Below the pieces are notes generated by a model. The model searched no databases. It saw only the letters and a list, made by a program, of their open reading frames with translations, and was not told where the DNA came from. A stretch of 64,000 nucleotides of DNA from Cinnamomum chago. Its lineage: Eukaryota > Streptophyta > Magnoliopsida > Laurales > Lauraceae. Both the position numbers and the translations under genes were made by a program. Of the stretch, positions 1-12,461 are shown in pieces (within the stretch, counting starts at the first letter, position 1; each line of letters begins with the position of its first letter). Location: contig CP142452.1 in the NCBI GenBank assembly GCA_038049695.1, forward strand, positions 52,410,501-52,474,500, written 5' to 3'.

Positions 1-150
1 ATGGTTATGTTATAAGTCACATTGACTTGAATTGATACTCATTTAAAGAGGTGTTTGAATTTAATTGTTCATTGGAGTTTAATGAGGATTTGAAGTGATT
101 TTGGAAGAGAAATGCAAGTGGATGGTTTGAATGTTATTAAGTTTTATGAG

Positions 151-165
151 AAAATCTTAAGTTTT
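151..165. other. Imperfect dyad around CTTAAG (first copy)
   Basis: AAAATCTTAAGTTTT has dyad symmetry around CTTAAG, with A-tract and T-tract arms offset by one base. It recurs in almost every monomer. It is broken to CTTACG at 43947 and about 47863, and to CTTAGG at 16892. Short dyads are common in satellite monomers, and no function is claimed. Confidence 0.5.
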
Positions 166-227
166 ATTACTTGTTCTTGATCATTGGATACATGTTTGCA
201 CATATGCTTCTTGTCACATTTCTATTG

Positions 228-244
228 ATTTCGAAATGCATATG
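228..244. other. Overlapping palindrome core of the monomer (first copy)
   Basis: Three palindromes overlap here: ATTTCGAAAT (228-237), ATGCAT (236-241) and CATATG (239-244). The central TTCGAA holds the only CpG of the standard monomer and is kept in nearly all copies. Variants seen are GG for GA just upstream, AAATAC for AAATGC, AAATTC for AAATGC, and TTCAAA in two copies. It could be a protein-binding or bent and cruciform-prone element, but that is inference. It does not match the CENP-B box. Confidence 0.6.
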
Positions 245-356
245 AATTGGTTTTTCTCTCTTGTTAAATCTCTTGGAACTCTTGGGAATGTATGCATTTT
301 ATTTAGTGAAGTTTGTTCATATGGTTTTATAAGGAATGAGGTTGGATTGGCTATTC

Positions 357-1424
357 ATGGTTATGTTATAAGTCACATTGACTTGAATTGATACTCATTT
401 AAAGAGGTGTTTGAATTTAATTGTTCATTGGAGTTTAATGAGGATTTGAAGTGATTTTAGAAGAGAAATGCAAGTAGATGGTTTGAATGTTATTAAGTTT
501 TATGAGAAAATCTTAAGTTTTATTACTTGTTCTTGATCATTGCATACATGTTTGCACATATGCTTCTTGTCACATTTCTATTGGTTTCGAAATACATATG
601 AATTGGTTTTTCTCTCTTGTTAAATCTCTTGGAACTCTTGGGAATGTATGCATTTTATTTAGTGAAGTTTGTTCATATGGTTTTATAAGGAATGAGGTTG
701 GATTGGCTATTCATGGTTATGTTATAAGTCACATTGACTTGAATTGACACTCATTTAAAGAGGTGTTTGAATTTATTTGTTCATTGGAGTTTAATGAGGA
801 TTTGAAGTGATTTTGGAAGAGAAATGCAAGTGGATGGTTTGAATGTTAATAAGTTTTATGAGAAAATCTTAAGTTTTATTACTTGTTCTTGATCATTGGA
901 TACATGTTTGCACATATGCTTCTTGTCACATTTCTATTGATTTCGAAATGCATATGAATTGGTTTTTCTCTCTTGTTAAATCTCTTGGAACTCTTGGGAA
1001 TGTATGCATTTTATTTAGTCAAGTTTGTTCATATGGTTTTATAAGGAATGAGGTTGGATTGGCTATTCATGGTTATGTTATAAGTCACATTGACTTGAAT
1101 TGATACTCATTTAAAGAGGTGTTTGAATTTAATTGTTCATTGGAGTTTAATGAGGATTTGAAGTGATTTTGGAAGAGAAATGCAAGTGGATGGTTTGAAT
1201 GTTATTAAGTTTTATGAGAAAATCTTAAGTTTTATTTCTTGTTCTTGATCATTGGATAAATGTTTGCACATATGCTTCTTGTCACATTTCTATTGGTTTC
1301 GAAATGCATATGAATTGGTTTTTCTCTCTTGTTAAATCTCTTGGAACTCTTGGGAATGTATGCATTTTATTTAGTGAAGTTTGTTCATATGGTTTTATAA
1401 GGAATGAGGTTGGATTGGCTATTC
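357..1424 (+). repeat. M module, copy 1 (three diagnostic monomers)
   Basis: Three consecutive monomers carry a linked set of rare variants. M1 (357-712) has TTTAGAAG, AAGTAGATGG, GGTTTCG and AAATACAT. M2 (713-1068) has GACACTC, TTTATTTG in place of TTTAATTG, and GTTAATAAG. M3 (1069-1424) has TTATTTCTTG, GGATAAATG and GGTTTCG. The same ordered trio is found at ten more places in the window. This copy is isolated from the next by 34 monomers. Confidence 0.85.
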
Positions 1425-3061
1425 ATGGTTATGTTATAAGTCACATTGACTTGAATTGATACTCATTTAAAGAGGTGTTTGAATTTAATTGTTCATTGGA
1501 GTTTAATGAGGATTTGAAGTGATTTTGGAAGACAAATGCAGGTGGATGGTTTGAATGTTATTAAGTTTTATGAGAAAATCTTAAGTTTTATTACTTGTTC
1601 TTGATCATTGCATACATGTTTGCACATATGCTTCTTGTCACATTTCTATTGATTTCGAAATGCATATGAATTGGTTTTTCTCTCTTGTTAAATCTCTTGG
1701 AACTCTTGAGAATGTATGCATTTTATTTAGTCAAGTTTGTTCATATGGTTTTATAAGGAATGAGGTTGGATTGGCTATTCATGGTTATGTTATAAGTCAC
1801 ATTGACTTGAATTGATACTCATTTAAAGAGGTGTTTGAATTTAATTGTTCATTGGAGTTTAATGAGGATTTGAAGTGATTTTGGAAGAGAAATGCAAGTG
1901 GATGGTTTGAATGTTATTAAGTTTTATGAGAAAATCTTAAGTTTTATTACTTGTTCTTGATCGTTGGATACATGTTTGCACATATGCTTCTTGTCACATT
2001 TCTATTGATTTCGAAATGCATATGAATTGGTTTTTCTCTCTTGTTAAATCTCTTGGAACTCTTGGGAATGTATGCATTTTATTTAGTCAAGTTTGGTCAT
2101 ATGGTTTTATAAGGAATGAGGTTGGATTGGCTATTCATGGTTATGTTATAAGTCACATTGACTTGAATTGATACTCATTTAAAGAGGTGTTTGAATTTAA
2201 TTGTTCATTGGAGTTTAATGAGGATTTGAAGTGATTTTGGAAGAGAAATGCAAGTGGATGGTTTGAATGTTATTAAGTTTTATGAGAAAATCTTAAGTTT
2301 TATTACTTGTTCTTGATCATTGGATACATGTTTGCACATATGCTTCTTGTCACATTTCTATTGATTTCGAAATGCATATGAATTGGTTTTTCTCTCTTGT
2401 TAAATCTCTTGGAACTCTTGGGAATGTATGCATTTTATTTAGTCAAGTTTGTTCATATGGTTTTATAAGGAATGAGGTTGGATTGGCTATTCATGGTTAT
2501 GTTATAAGTCACATTGACTTGAATTGATACTCATTTAAAGAGGTGTTTGAATTTAATTGTTCATTAGAGTTTAATGAGGATTTGAAGTGATTTTGGAAGA
2601 GAAATGCAGGTGGATGGTTTGAATGGTATTAAGTTTTTTGAGAAAATCTTAAGTTTTATTACTTGTTCTTGATCATTGGATACATGTTTGCACATATGCT
2701 TCTTGTCACATTTCTATTGATTTCGAAATGCATATGATTTGGTTTTTCTCTCTTGTTAAATCTCTTGGAACTCTTGGGAATGTATGCATTTTATTTAGTG
2801 AAGTTTGTTCATATGGTTTTATAAGGAATGAGGTTGGATTGGCTATTCATGGTTATGTTATAAGTCACATTGACTTGAATTGATACTCATTTAAAGAGGT
2901 GTTTGAATTTAATTGTTCACTGGAGTTTAATGAGGATTTGAAGTGATTTTTGAAGAGAAATGCAAGTGGATGGTTTGAATGTTATTAAGTTTTATGTGAA
3001 AATCTTAAGTTTTATTACTTGTTCTTGATCATTGGATACATGTTTGCACATATGCTTCTTG

Positions 3062-5197
3062 TCACATTTCTATTGATTTCGAAATGCATATGAATTGGTT
3101 TTTCTCTCTTGTTAAATCTCTTGGAACTCTTGGGAATGTTTGCATTTTATTTAGTGAAGTTTGTTCATATGGTTTTATGAGGAATGAGGTTGGATTGGCT
3201 ATTCACGGTTATGTTATAAGTCACATTGACTTGAATTGATACTCATTTAAAGAGGTGTTTGAATTTAATTGTTCATTGGAGTTTAATGAGGATTTGAAGT
3301 GATTTTGGAAGACAAATGCAGGTGGATGGTTTGAATGTTATTAAGTTTTATGAGAAAATCTTAAGTTTTATTACTTGTTCTTGATCATTGCATACATGTT
3401 TGCACATATGCTTCTTGTCACATTTCTATTGATTTCGAAATGTATATGAATTGGTTTTTCTCTCTTGTTAAATCTCTTGGAACTCTTGGGAATGTATGCA
3501 TTTTATTTAGTCAAGTTTGTTCATATGGTTTTATGAGGAATGAGGTTGGATTGGCTATTCATGGTTATGTTATAAGTCACATTGACTTGAATTGATACTC
3601 ATTTAAAGAGGTGTTTGAATTTAATTGTTCATTGGAGTTTAATGAGGATTTGAAGTGATTTTGGAAGAGAAATGCAAGTGGATGGGTTGAATGTTTTTAA
3701 GTTTTATGAGAAAATCTTAAGTTTTATTACTTGTTCTTGATCATTGCATACATGTTTGCACATATGCTTCTTGTCACATTTCTATTGATTTCGAAATTCA
3801 TATGAATTGGTTTTTCTCTCTTGTTAAATCTCTTGGAACTCTTGGGAATGTATGCATTTTATTTAGTCAAGTTTGTTCATATGGTTTTATAAGGAATGAG
3901 GTTGGATTGGCTATTCATGGTTATGTTATAAGTCACATTGACTTGAATTGATACTCATTTAAAGAGGTGTTTGAATTTAATTGTTCATTGGAGTTTAATG
4001 AGGATTTGAAGTGATTTTGGAAGACAAATGCAGGTGGATGGTTTGAATGTTATTAAGTTTTATGAGAAAATCTTAAGTTTTATTACTTGTTCTTGATCAT
4101 TGCATACATGTTTGCACATATGCTTCTTGTCACATTTCTATTGATTTCGAAATGCATATGAATTGGTTTTTCTCTCTTGTTAAATCTCTTGGAACTCTTG
4201 GGAATGTATGCATTTTATTTAGTGAAGTTTGTTCATATGGTTTTATAAGGAATGAAGTTGGATTGGCTATTCGTGGTTATGTTATAAGTCACATTGACTT
4301 GAATTGATACTCATTTAAAGAGGTGTTTGAATTTAATTGTTCATTGGAGTTTAATGAGGATTTGAAGTGATTTTGGAAGACAAATGCAGGTGGATGGTTT
4401 GAATGTTATTAAGTTTTATGAGAAAATCTTAAGTTTTATTACTTGTTCTTGATCATTGGATACATGTTTGCACATATGCTTCTTGTCACATTTCTATTGA
4501 TTTCGAAATGCATATGAATTGGTTTTTCTCTCTTGTTAAATCTCTTGGAACTCTTGGGAATGTATGCATTTTATTTAGTGAAGTTTGTTCATATGGTTTT
4601 ATAAGGAATGAGGTTGGATTGGCTATTCATGGTTATGTTATAAGTCACATTGACTTGAATTGATACTCATTTAAAGAGGTGTTTGAATTTAATTGTTCAT
4701 TGGAGTTTAATGAGGATTTGAAGTGATTTTGGAAGAGAAATGCAAGTGGATGGTTTGAATGTTATTAAGTTTTATGAGAAAATCTTAAGTTTTATTACTT
4801 GTTCTTGATCATTGGATACATGTTTGCACATATGCTTCTTGTCACATTTCTATTGATTTCGAAATGCATATGAATTGGTTTTTCTCTCTTGTTAAATCTA
4901 TTGGAACTCTTGGGAATGTATGCATTTTATTTAGTCAAGTTTGTTCATATGGTTTTATAAGGAATGAGGTTGGATTGGCTATTCATGGTTATGTTATAAG
5001 TCACATTGACTTGAATTGATACTCATTTAAAGAGGTGTTTGAATTTAATTGTTCATTGGAGTTTAATGAGGATTTGAAGTGATTTTGGAAGAGAAATGCA
5101 AGTGGATGGTTTGAATGTTATTAAGTTTTATGAGAAAATCTTAAGTTTTATTACTTGTTCTTGATCGTTGGATACCTGTTTGCACATATGCTTCTTG
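3062..5197 (+). repeat. 6-mer tandem duplication, copy A (2136 bp)
   Basis: Rare variants here recur exactly 2136 bp (6 x 356) downstream: TTTTATGAGG (3173 and 5309), AAATGTATATG (near 3438 and 5574), GATGGGTTG (near 3682 and 5818) and AAATTCATATG (near 3794 and 5930). The left edge lies between about 3041 and 3084, judged from flanking differences; the printed start is a midpoint. Private changes in this copy include GAATGTTTGC near 3137, ATTCACGG near 3202 and GTTTTTAAG near 3691. Confidence 0.8.
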
Positions 5198-7333
5198 TCA
5201 CATTTCTATTGATTTCGAAATGCATATGAATTGGTTTTTCTCTCTTGTTAAATCTCTTGGAACTCTTGGGAATGTATGCATTTTATTTAGTGAAGTTTGT
5301 TCATATGGTTTTATGAGGAATGAGGTTGGATTGGCTATTCATGGTTATGTTATAAGTCACATTGACTTGAATTGATACTCATTTAAAGAGGTGTTTGAAT
5401 TTAATTGTTCATTGGAGTTTAATGAGGATTTGAAGTGATTTTGGAAGACAAATGCAGGTGGATGGTTTGAATGTTATTAAGTTTTATGAGAAAATCTTAA
5501 GTTTTATTACTTGTTCTTGATCATTGCATACATGTTTGCACATATGCTTCTTGTCACATTTCTATTGATTTCGAAATGTATATGAATTGGTTTTTCTCTC
5601 TTGTTAAATCTCTTGGAACTCTTGGGAATGTATGCATTTTATTTAGTCAAGTTTGTTCATATGGTTTTATGAGGAATGAGGTTGGATTGGCTATTCATGG
5701 TTATGTTATAAGTCACATTGACTTGAATTGATACTCATTTAAAGAGGTGTTTGAATTTAATTGTTCATTGGAGTTTAATGAGGATTTGAAGTGATTTTGG
5801 AAGAGAAATGCAAGTGGATGGGTTGAATGTTATTAAGTTTTATGAGAAAATCTTAAGTTTTATTACTTGTTCTTGATCATTGCATACATGTTTGCACATA
5901 TGCTTCTTGTCACATTTCTATTGATTTCGAAATTCATATGAATTGGTTTTTCTCTCTTGTTAAATCTCTTGGAACTCTTGGGAATGTATGCATTTTATTT
6001 AGTCAAGTTTGTTCATATGGTTTTATAAGGAATGAGGTTGGATTGGCTATTCATGGTTATGTTATAAGTCACATTGACTTGAATTGATACTCATTTAAAG
6101 AGGTGTTTGAATTTAATTGTTCATTGGAGTTTAATGAGGATTTGAAGTGATTTTGGAAGACAAATGCAGGTGGATGGTTTGAATGTTATTAAGTTTTATG
6201 AGAAAATCTTAAGTTTTATTACTTGTTCTTGATCATTGCATACATGTTTGCACATATGCTTCTTGTCACATTTCTATTGATTTCGAAATGCATATGAATT
6301 GGTTTTTCTCTCTTGTTAAATCTCTTGGAACTCTTGGGAATGTATGCATTTTATTTAGTCAAGTTTGTTCATATGGTTTTATAAGGAATGAGGTTGGATT
6401 GGCTATTCATGGTTATGTTATAAGTCACATTGACTTGAATTGATACTCATTTAAAGAGGTGTTTGAATTTAATTGTTCATTGGAGTTTAATGAGGATTTG
6501 AAGTGATTTTGGAAGACAAATGCAGGTGGATGGTTTGAATGTTATTAAGTTTTATGAGAAAATCTTAAGTTTTATTACTTGTTCTTGATCATTGGATACA
6601 TGTTTGCACATATGCTTCTTTTCACATTTCTATTGATTTCGAAATGCATATGAATTGGTTTTTCTCTCTTGTTAAATCTCTTGGAACTCTTGGGAATGTA
6701 TGCATTTTATTTAGTGAAGTTTGTTCATATGGTTTTATAAGGAATGAGGTTGGATTGGCTATTCATGGTTATGTTATAAGTCACATTGACTTGAATTGAT
6801 ACTCATTTAAAGAGGTGTTTGAATTTAATTGTTCATTGGAGTTTAATGAGGATTTGAAGTGATTTTGGAAGACAAATGCAGGTGGATGGTTTGAATGTTA
6901 TTAAGTTTTATGAGAAAATCTTAAGTTTTATTACTTGTTCTTGATCATTGCATACATGTTTGCACATATGCTTCTTGTCACAATTCTATTGATTTCGAAA
7001 TGCATATGAATTGGTTTTTCTCTCTTGTTAAATCTCTTGGAACTCTTGGGAATGTATGCATTTTATTTAGTCAAGTTTGTTCATATGGTTTTATAAGGAA
7101 TGAGGTTGGATTGGCTATTCATGGTTATGTTATAAGTCACATTGACTTGAATTGATACTCATTTAAAGAGGTGTTTGAATTTAATTGTTCATTAGAGTTT
7201 AATGAGGATTTGAAGTGATTTTGGAAGAGAAATGCAAGTGGATGGTTTGAATGTTATTAAGTTTTATGAGAAAATCTTAAGTTTTATTACTTGTTCTTGA
7301 TCGTTGGATACCTGTTTGCACATATGCTTCTTG
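5198..7333 (+). repeat. 6-mer tandem duplication, copy B (2136 bp)
   Basis: This is the second copy of the 2136-bp unit. The rare pair ATCGTTGG plus ATACCTG ends both copies (5165-5177 and 7301-7313), which fits a head-to-tail duplication. Similarity at this offset breaks at about 7357, where AAATTCAT replaces AAATGCAT. The exact edge cannot be placed more finely than about 40 bp because the flanking monomers are nearly identical. Confidence 0.8.
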
Positions 7334-7477
7334 TCACATTTCTATTGATTTCGAAATTCATATGAATTGGTTTTTCTCTCTTGTTAAATCTCTTGGAACT
7401 CTTGGGAATGTATGCATTTTATTTAGTCAAGTTTGTTCATATGGTTTTATTAGGGAATGAGGTTGGATTGGCTATTC
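7121..7477 (+). repeat. 357-bp monomer with a 1-bp insertion
   Basis: This monomer reads TTTTATTAGGGAATG near 7446-7460 where others read TTTTATAAGGAATG, a net gain of one base. The monomer register shifts by +1 from 7478 onward. It is the only net insertion in the window, and no other monomer shares it. It also carries ATCGTTGG, ATACCTG and AAATTCATATG. Confidence 0.9.
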
Positions 7478-8189
7478 ATGGTTATGTTATAAGTCACATT
7501 GACTTGAATTGATACTCATTTAAAGAGGTGTTTGAATTTAATTGTTCATTGGAGTTTAATGAGGATTTGAAGTGATTTTGGAAGAGAAATGCACGTGGAT
7601 GGTTTGAATGTTATTAAGTTTTATGAGAAAATCTTAAGTTTTATTACTTGTTCTTGATCGTTGGATACATGTTTGCACATATGCTTCTTGTCACATTTCT
7701 ATTGATTTCGAAATGCATATGAATTGGTTTTTCTCTCTTGTTAAATCTCTTGGAACTCTTGGGAATGTATGCATTTTATTTAGTCAAGTTTGTTCATATG
7801 GTTTTATAAGGAATGAGGTTGGATTGGCTATTCATGGTTATGTTATAAGTCACATTGACTTGAATTGATACTCATTTAAAGAGGTGTTTGAATTTAATTG
7901 TTCATTGGAGTTTAATGAGGATTTGAAGTGATTTTGGAAGACAAATGCAGGTGGATGGTTTGAATGTTATTAAGTTTTTTGAGAAAATCTTAAGTTTTAT
8001 TACTTGTTCTTGATCATTGGATACATGTTTGCACATATGCTTCTTGTCACATTTCTATTGATTTCGAAATGCATATGAATTGGTTTTTCTCTCTTGTTAA
8101 ATCTCTTGGAACTCTTGGGAATGTATGCATTTTATTTAGTCAAGTTTGTTCATATGGTTTTATAAGGAATGAGGTTGGATTGGCTATTC

Positions 8190-8901
8190 ATGGTTATGTT
8201 ATAAGTCACATTGACTTGAATTGATACTCATTTAAAGAGGTGTTTGAATTTAATTGTTCATTGGAGTTTAATGAGGATTTGAAGTGATTTTGGAAGAGAA
8301 ATGCAGGTGGATGGTTTGAATGTTATTAAGTTTTTTGAGAAAATCTTAAGTTTTATTACTTGTTCTTGATCATTGGATACATGTTTGCACATATGCTTCT
8401 TCTCACATTTCTATTGATTTCGAAATGCATATGAATTGGTTTTTCTCTCTTGTTAAATCTCTTGGAACTCTTGGGAATGTATGCATTTTATTTAGTGAAG
8501 TTTGTTCATATGATTTTATAAGGAATGAGGTTGGATTGGCTATTCATGGTTATGTTATAAGTCACATTGACTTGAATTGATACTCATTTAACGAGGTGTT
8601 TGAATTTAATTGTTCATTGGAGTTTAATGAGGATTTGAAGTGATGTTTGAAGAGAAATGCAAGTGGATGTTTTGAATGTTATTAAGTTTTATGAGAAAAT
8701 CTTAAGTTTTAATACTTGTTCTTGATCATTGGATACATGTTTGCACATACGCTTCTTGTCACATTTCTATTGATTTCGAAATGCATATGAATTGGTTTTT
8801 CTCTCTTGTTAAATCTCTTGGAACTCTTGGGAATGTATGCATTTTATTTAGTCAAGTTTGTTCATATGGTTTTATAAGGAATGAGGTTGGATTGGCTATT
8901 C
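8190..8901 (+). repeat. D dimer, copy 1
   Basis: Two adjacent monomers carry a linked rare set. D1 has GCAGGTGG with TTTTTTGAG, CTTCTCAC in place of CTTGTCAC, and CATATGATTTT. D2 has GATGTTTGAAG, GGATGTTTTG, TTAATACTTG (8709) and CATACGC. This copy also has TTTAACGAGG (8591 is the first base of ACGAGG), shared only with the copy at 9614. Eight copies exist in the window, always in this order. Confidence 0.85.
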
Positions 8902-9613
8902 ATGGTTATGTTATAAGTCACATTGACTTGAATTGATACTCATTTAAAGAGGTGTTTGAATTTAATTGTTCATTGGAGTTTAATGAGGATTTGAAGTGAT
9001 TTTGGAAGAGAAATGCAAGTGGATGGTTTGAATGTTATTAAGTTTTATGAGAAAATCTTAAGTTTTATTACTTGTTCTTGATCATTGCATACATGTTTGC
9101 ACATATGCTTCTTGTCACATTTCTATTGATTTCGAAATGCATATGAATTGGTTTTTCTCTCTTGTTAAATCTCTTGGAACTCTTGGGAATGTATGCATTT
9201 TATTTAGTCAAGTTTGTTCATATGGTTTTATAAGGAATGAGGTTCGATTGGCTATTCATGGTTATGTTATAAGTCACATTGACTTGAATTGATACTCATT
9301 TAAAGAGGTGTTTGAATTTAATTGTTCATTGGAGTTTAATGAGGATTTGAAGTGATTTTGGAAGAGAAATGCAAGTGGATGGTTTGAATGTTATTAAGTT
9401 TTATGAGAAAATCTTAAGTTTTATTACTTGTTCTTGATCATTGCATAGATGTTTGCACATATGCTTCTTGTCACATTTCTATTGATTTCGAAATGCATAT
9501 GAATTGGTTTTTCTCTCTTGTTAAATCTCTTGGAACTCTTGGGAATGTATGCATTTTATTTAGTCAAGTTTGTTCATATGGTTTTATAAGGAATGAGGTT
9601 GGATTGGCTATTC

Positions 9614-10325
9614 ATGGTTATGTTATAAGTCACATTGACTTGAATTGATACTCATTTAAAGAGGTGTTTGAATTTAATTGTTCATTGGAGTTTAATGAGG
9701 ATTTGAAGTGATTTTGGAAGAGAAATGCAGGTGGATGGTTTGAATGTTATTAAGTTTTTTGAGAAAATCTTAAGTTTTATTACTTGTTCTTGATCATTGG
9801 ATACATGTTTGCACATATGCTTCTTCTCACATTTCTATTGATTTCGAAATGCATATGAATTGGTTTTTCTCTCTTGTTAAATCTCTTGGAACTCTTGGGA
9901 ATGTATGCATTTTATTTAGTGAAGTTTGTTCATATGATTTTATAAGGAATGAGGTTGGATTGGCTATTCATGGTTATGTTATAAGTCACATTGACTTGAA
10001 TTGATACTCATTTAACGAGGTGTTTGAATTTAATTGTTCATTGGAGTTTAATGAGGATTTGAAGTGATGTTTGAAGAGAAATGCAAGTGGATGTTTTGAA
10101 TGTTATTAAGTTTTATGAGAAAATCTTAAGTTTTAATACTTGTTCTTGATCATTGGATACATGTTTGCACATATGCTTCTTGTCACATTTCTATTGATTT
10201 CGAAATGCATATGAATTGGTTTTTCTCTCTTGTTAAATCTCTTGGAACTCTTGGGAATGTATGCATTTTATTTAGTCAAGTTTGTTCATATGGTTTTATA
10301 AGGAATGAGGTTGGATTGGCTATTC
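9614..10325 (+). repeat. D dimer, copy 2 (local copy of copy 1)
   Basis: This copy lies exactly 1424 bp (4 monomers) after copy 1 and shares its otherwise unique TTTAACGAGG (10015). It reads CATATGC where copy 1 reads CATACGC. The surrounding monomers do not continue the 4-mer match: 8985 has AAGTGG and 10440 has AGGTGG. A limited copying event is therefore more likely than a plain 4-mer tandem duplication. Confidence 0.75.
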
Positions 10326-12461
10326 ATGGTTATGTTATAAGTCACATTGACTTGAATTGATACTCATTTAAAGAGGTGTTTGAATTTAATTGTTCATTGG
10401 AGTTTAATGAGGATTTGAAGTGATTTTGGAAGAGAAATGCAGGTGGATGGTTTGAATGTTATTAAGTTTTATGAGAAAATCTTAAGTTTTATTACTTGTT
10501 CTTGATCATTGGATACATGTTTGCACATATGCTTCTTGTCACATTTCTATTGATTTCGAAATGCATATGAATTGGTTTTTCTCTCTTGTTAAATCTCTTG
10601 GAACTCTTGGGAATGTATGCATTTTATTTAGTCAAGTTTGTTCATATGGTTTTATAAGGAATGAGGTTGGATTGGCTATTCATGGTTATGTTATAAGTCA
10701 CATTGACTTGAATTGATACTCATTTAAAGAGGTGTTTGAATTTAATTGTTCATTGGAGTTTAATGAGGATTTGAAGTGATTTTGGAAGAGAAATGCAGGT
10801 GGATGGTTTGAATGTTATTAAGTTTTTTGAGAAAATCTTAAGTTTTATTACTTGTTCTTGATCATTGGATACATGTTTGCACATATGCTTCTTGTCACAT
10901 TTCTTTTGATTTCGAAATGCATATGAATTGGTTTTTCTCTCTTGTTAAATCTCTTGGAACTCTTGGGAATGTATGCATTTTATTTAGTGAAGTTTGTTCA
11001 TATGGTTTTATAAGGAATGAGGTTGGATTGGCTATTCATGGTTATGTTATAAGTCACATTGACTTGAATTGATACTCATTTAAAGAGGTGTTTGAATTTA
11101 ATTGTTCATTGGAGTTTAATGAGGATTTGAAGTGATTTTGGAAGAGAAATGCTAGTGGATGGTTTGAATGTTATTAAGTTTTATGAGAAAATCTTAAGTT
11201 TTATTACTTGTTCTTGATCATTGGATACATGTTTGCACATATGCTTCTTGTCACATTTCTATTGATTTCGAAATGCATATGAATTGGTTTTTCTCTCTTG
11301 TTAAATCTCTTGGAACTCTTGAGAATGTATGCATTTTACTTAGTCAAGTTTGTTCATATGGTTTTATAAGGAATGAGGTTGGGTTGGCTATTCATGGTTA
11401 TGTTATAAGTCACATTGACTTGAATTGACACTCATTTAAAGAGGTGCTTGAATTTAATTGTTCATTGGAGTTTAATGAGGATTTGAAGAGATTTTGGAAG
11501 AGAAATGCAGGTGGATGGTCTGAATGTTATTAAGTTTTATGAGAAAATCTTAAGTTTTATTACTTGTTCTTGATCATTGGATACATGTTTGCACATATGC
11601 TTCTTGTCACATTTCTATTGGTTTCGAAATGCATATGAATTGGTTTTTCTCTCTTGTTAAATCTCTTGGAACTCTTGGGAATGTATGCATTTTATTTAGT
11701 GAAGTTTGTTCATATGGTTTTATAAGGAATGAGGTTGGATTGGCTATTCATGGTTATGTTATAAGTCACATTGACTTGAATTGATACTCATTTAAAGAGG
11801 TGTTTGAATTTAATTGTTCATTGGAGTTTAATGAGGATTTGAAGTGATTTTGGAAGAGAAATGCAGGTGGATGGTTTGAATGTTATTAAGTTTTATGAGA
11901 AAATCTTAAGTTTTATTTCTTGTTCTTGATCATTGGATACATGTTTGCACATATGCTTCTTGTCACATTTCTATTGATTTCGAAATGCATATGAATTGGT
12001 TTTTCTCTCTTGTTAAATCTCTTGGAACTCTTGGGAATGTATGCATTTTATTTAGTGAAGTTTGTTCATATGGTTTTATAAGGAATGAGGTTGGATTGGC
12101 TATTCATGGTTATGTTATAAGTCACATTGACTTGAATTGATACTCATTTAAAGAGGTGTTTGAATTTAATTGTTCATTGGAGTTTAATGAGGATTTGAAG
12201 TGATTTTGGAAGAGAAATGCAGGTTGATGGTTTGAATGTTAATAAGTTTTATGAGAAAATCTTAAGTTTTATTACTTGTTCTTGATCATTGCATACATGT
12301 TTGCACATATGCTTCTTGTCACATTTCTATTGATTTCGAAATGCATATGAATTGGTTTTTCTCTCTTGTTAAATCTCTTGGAACTCTTGGGAATGTATGC
12401 ATTTTATTTAGTGAAGTTTGTTCATATGGTTTTATAAGGAATGAGGTTGGATTGGCTATTC

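Larger units (their letters stand above)
1..356 (+). repeat. Representative 356-bp monomer
   Basis: This is the first complete monomer and a reasonable near-consensus. Hand-counted composition is A 96, T 153, G 75, C 32 (30.1% G+C), so T exceeds A and G exceeds C strongly on this strand. The only CpG is at 232-233. Landmarks in order are a stop-rich first 160 bp, an imperfect dyad around CTTAAG (151-165), CATATG at 201, the overlapping palindromes at 228-244, a pyrimidine run at 251-262, ATGCAT at 292 and CATATG at 318. It differs from the next monomer (357-712) at five sites. The monomer boundary is arbitrary, set by the window edge. Confidence 0.95.

Noticed and set aside
228-244. CENP-B box
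   Set aside because: TTCG is followed by AAATGCATATG. The required A and CGGG of the nTTCGnnnnAnnCGGGn core are absent on either strand.
251-300. Polypyrimidine tract as a splice acceptor, or AATAAA on the minus strand (from TTTTATTTAG near 297-306) as a polyadenylation signal
   Set aside because: Both are simple consequences of the T-rich monomer, are present in every copy, and have no exon or gene context.
8190-11037. Simple 4-mer tandem duplication (1424 bp)
   Set aside because: Markers match at 1424 bp only over the D dimer and about one flanking half-monomer. The following monomers (8902 versus 10326) are of different types, so a limited copying event fits better.
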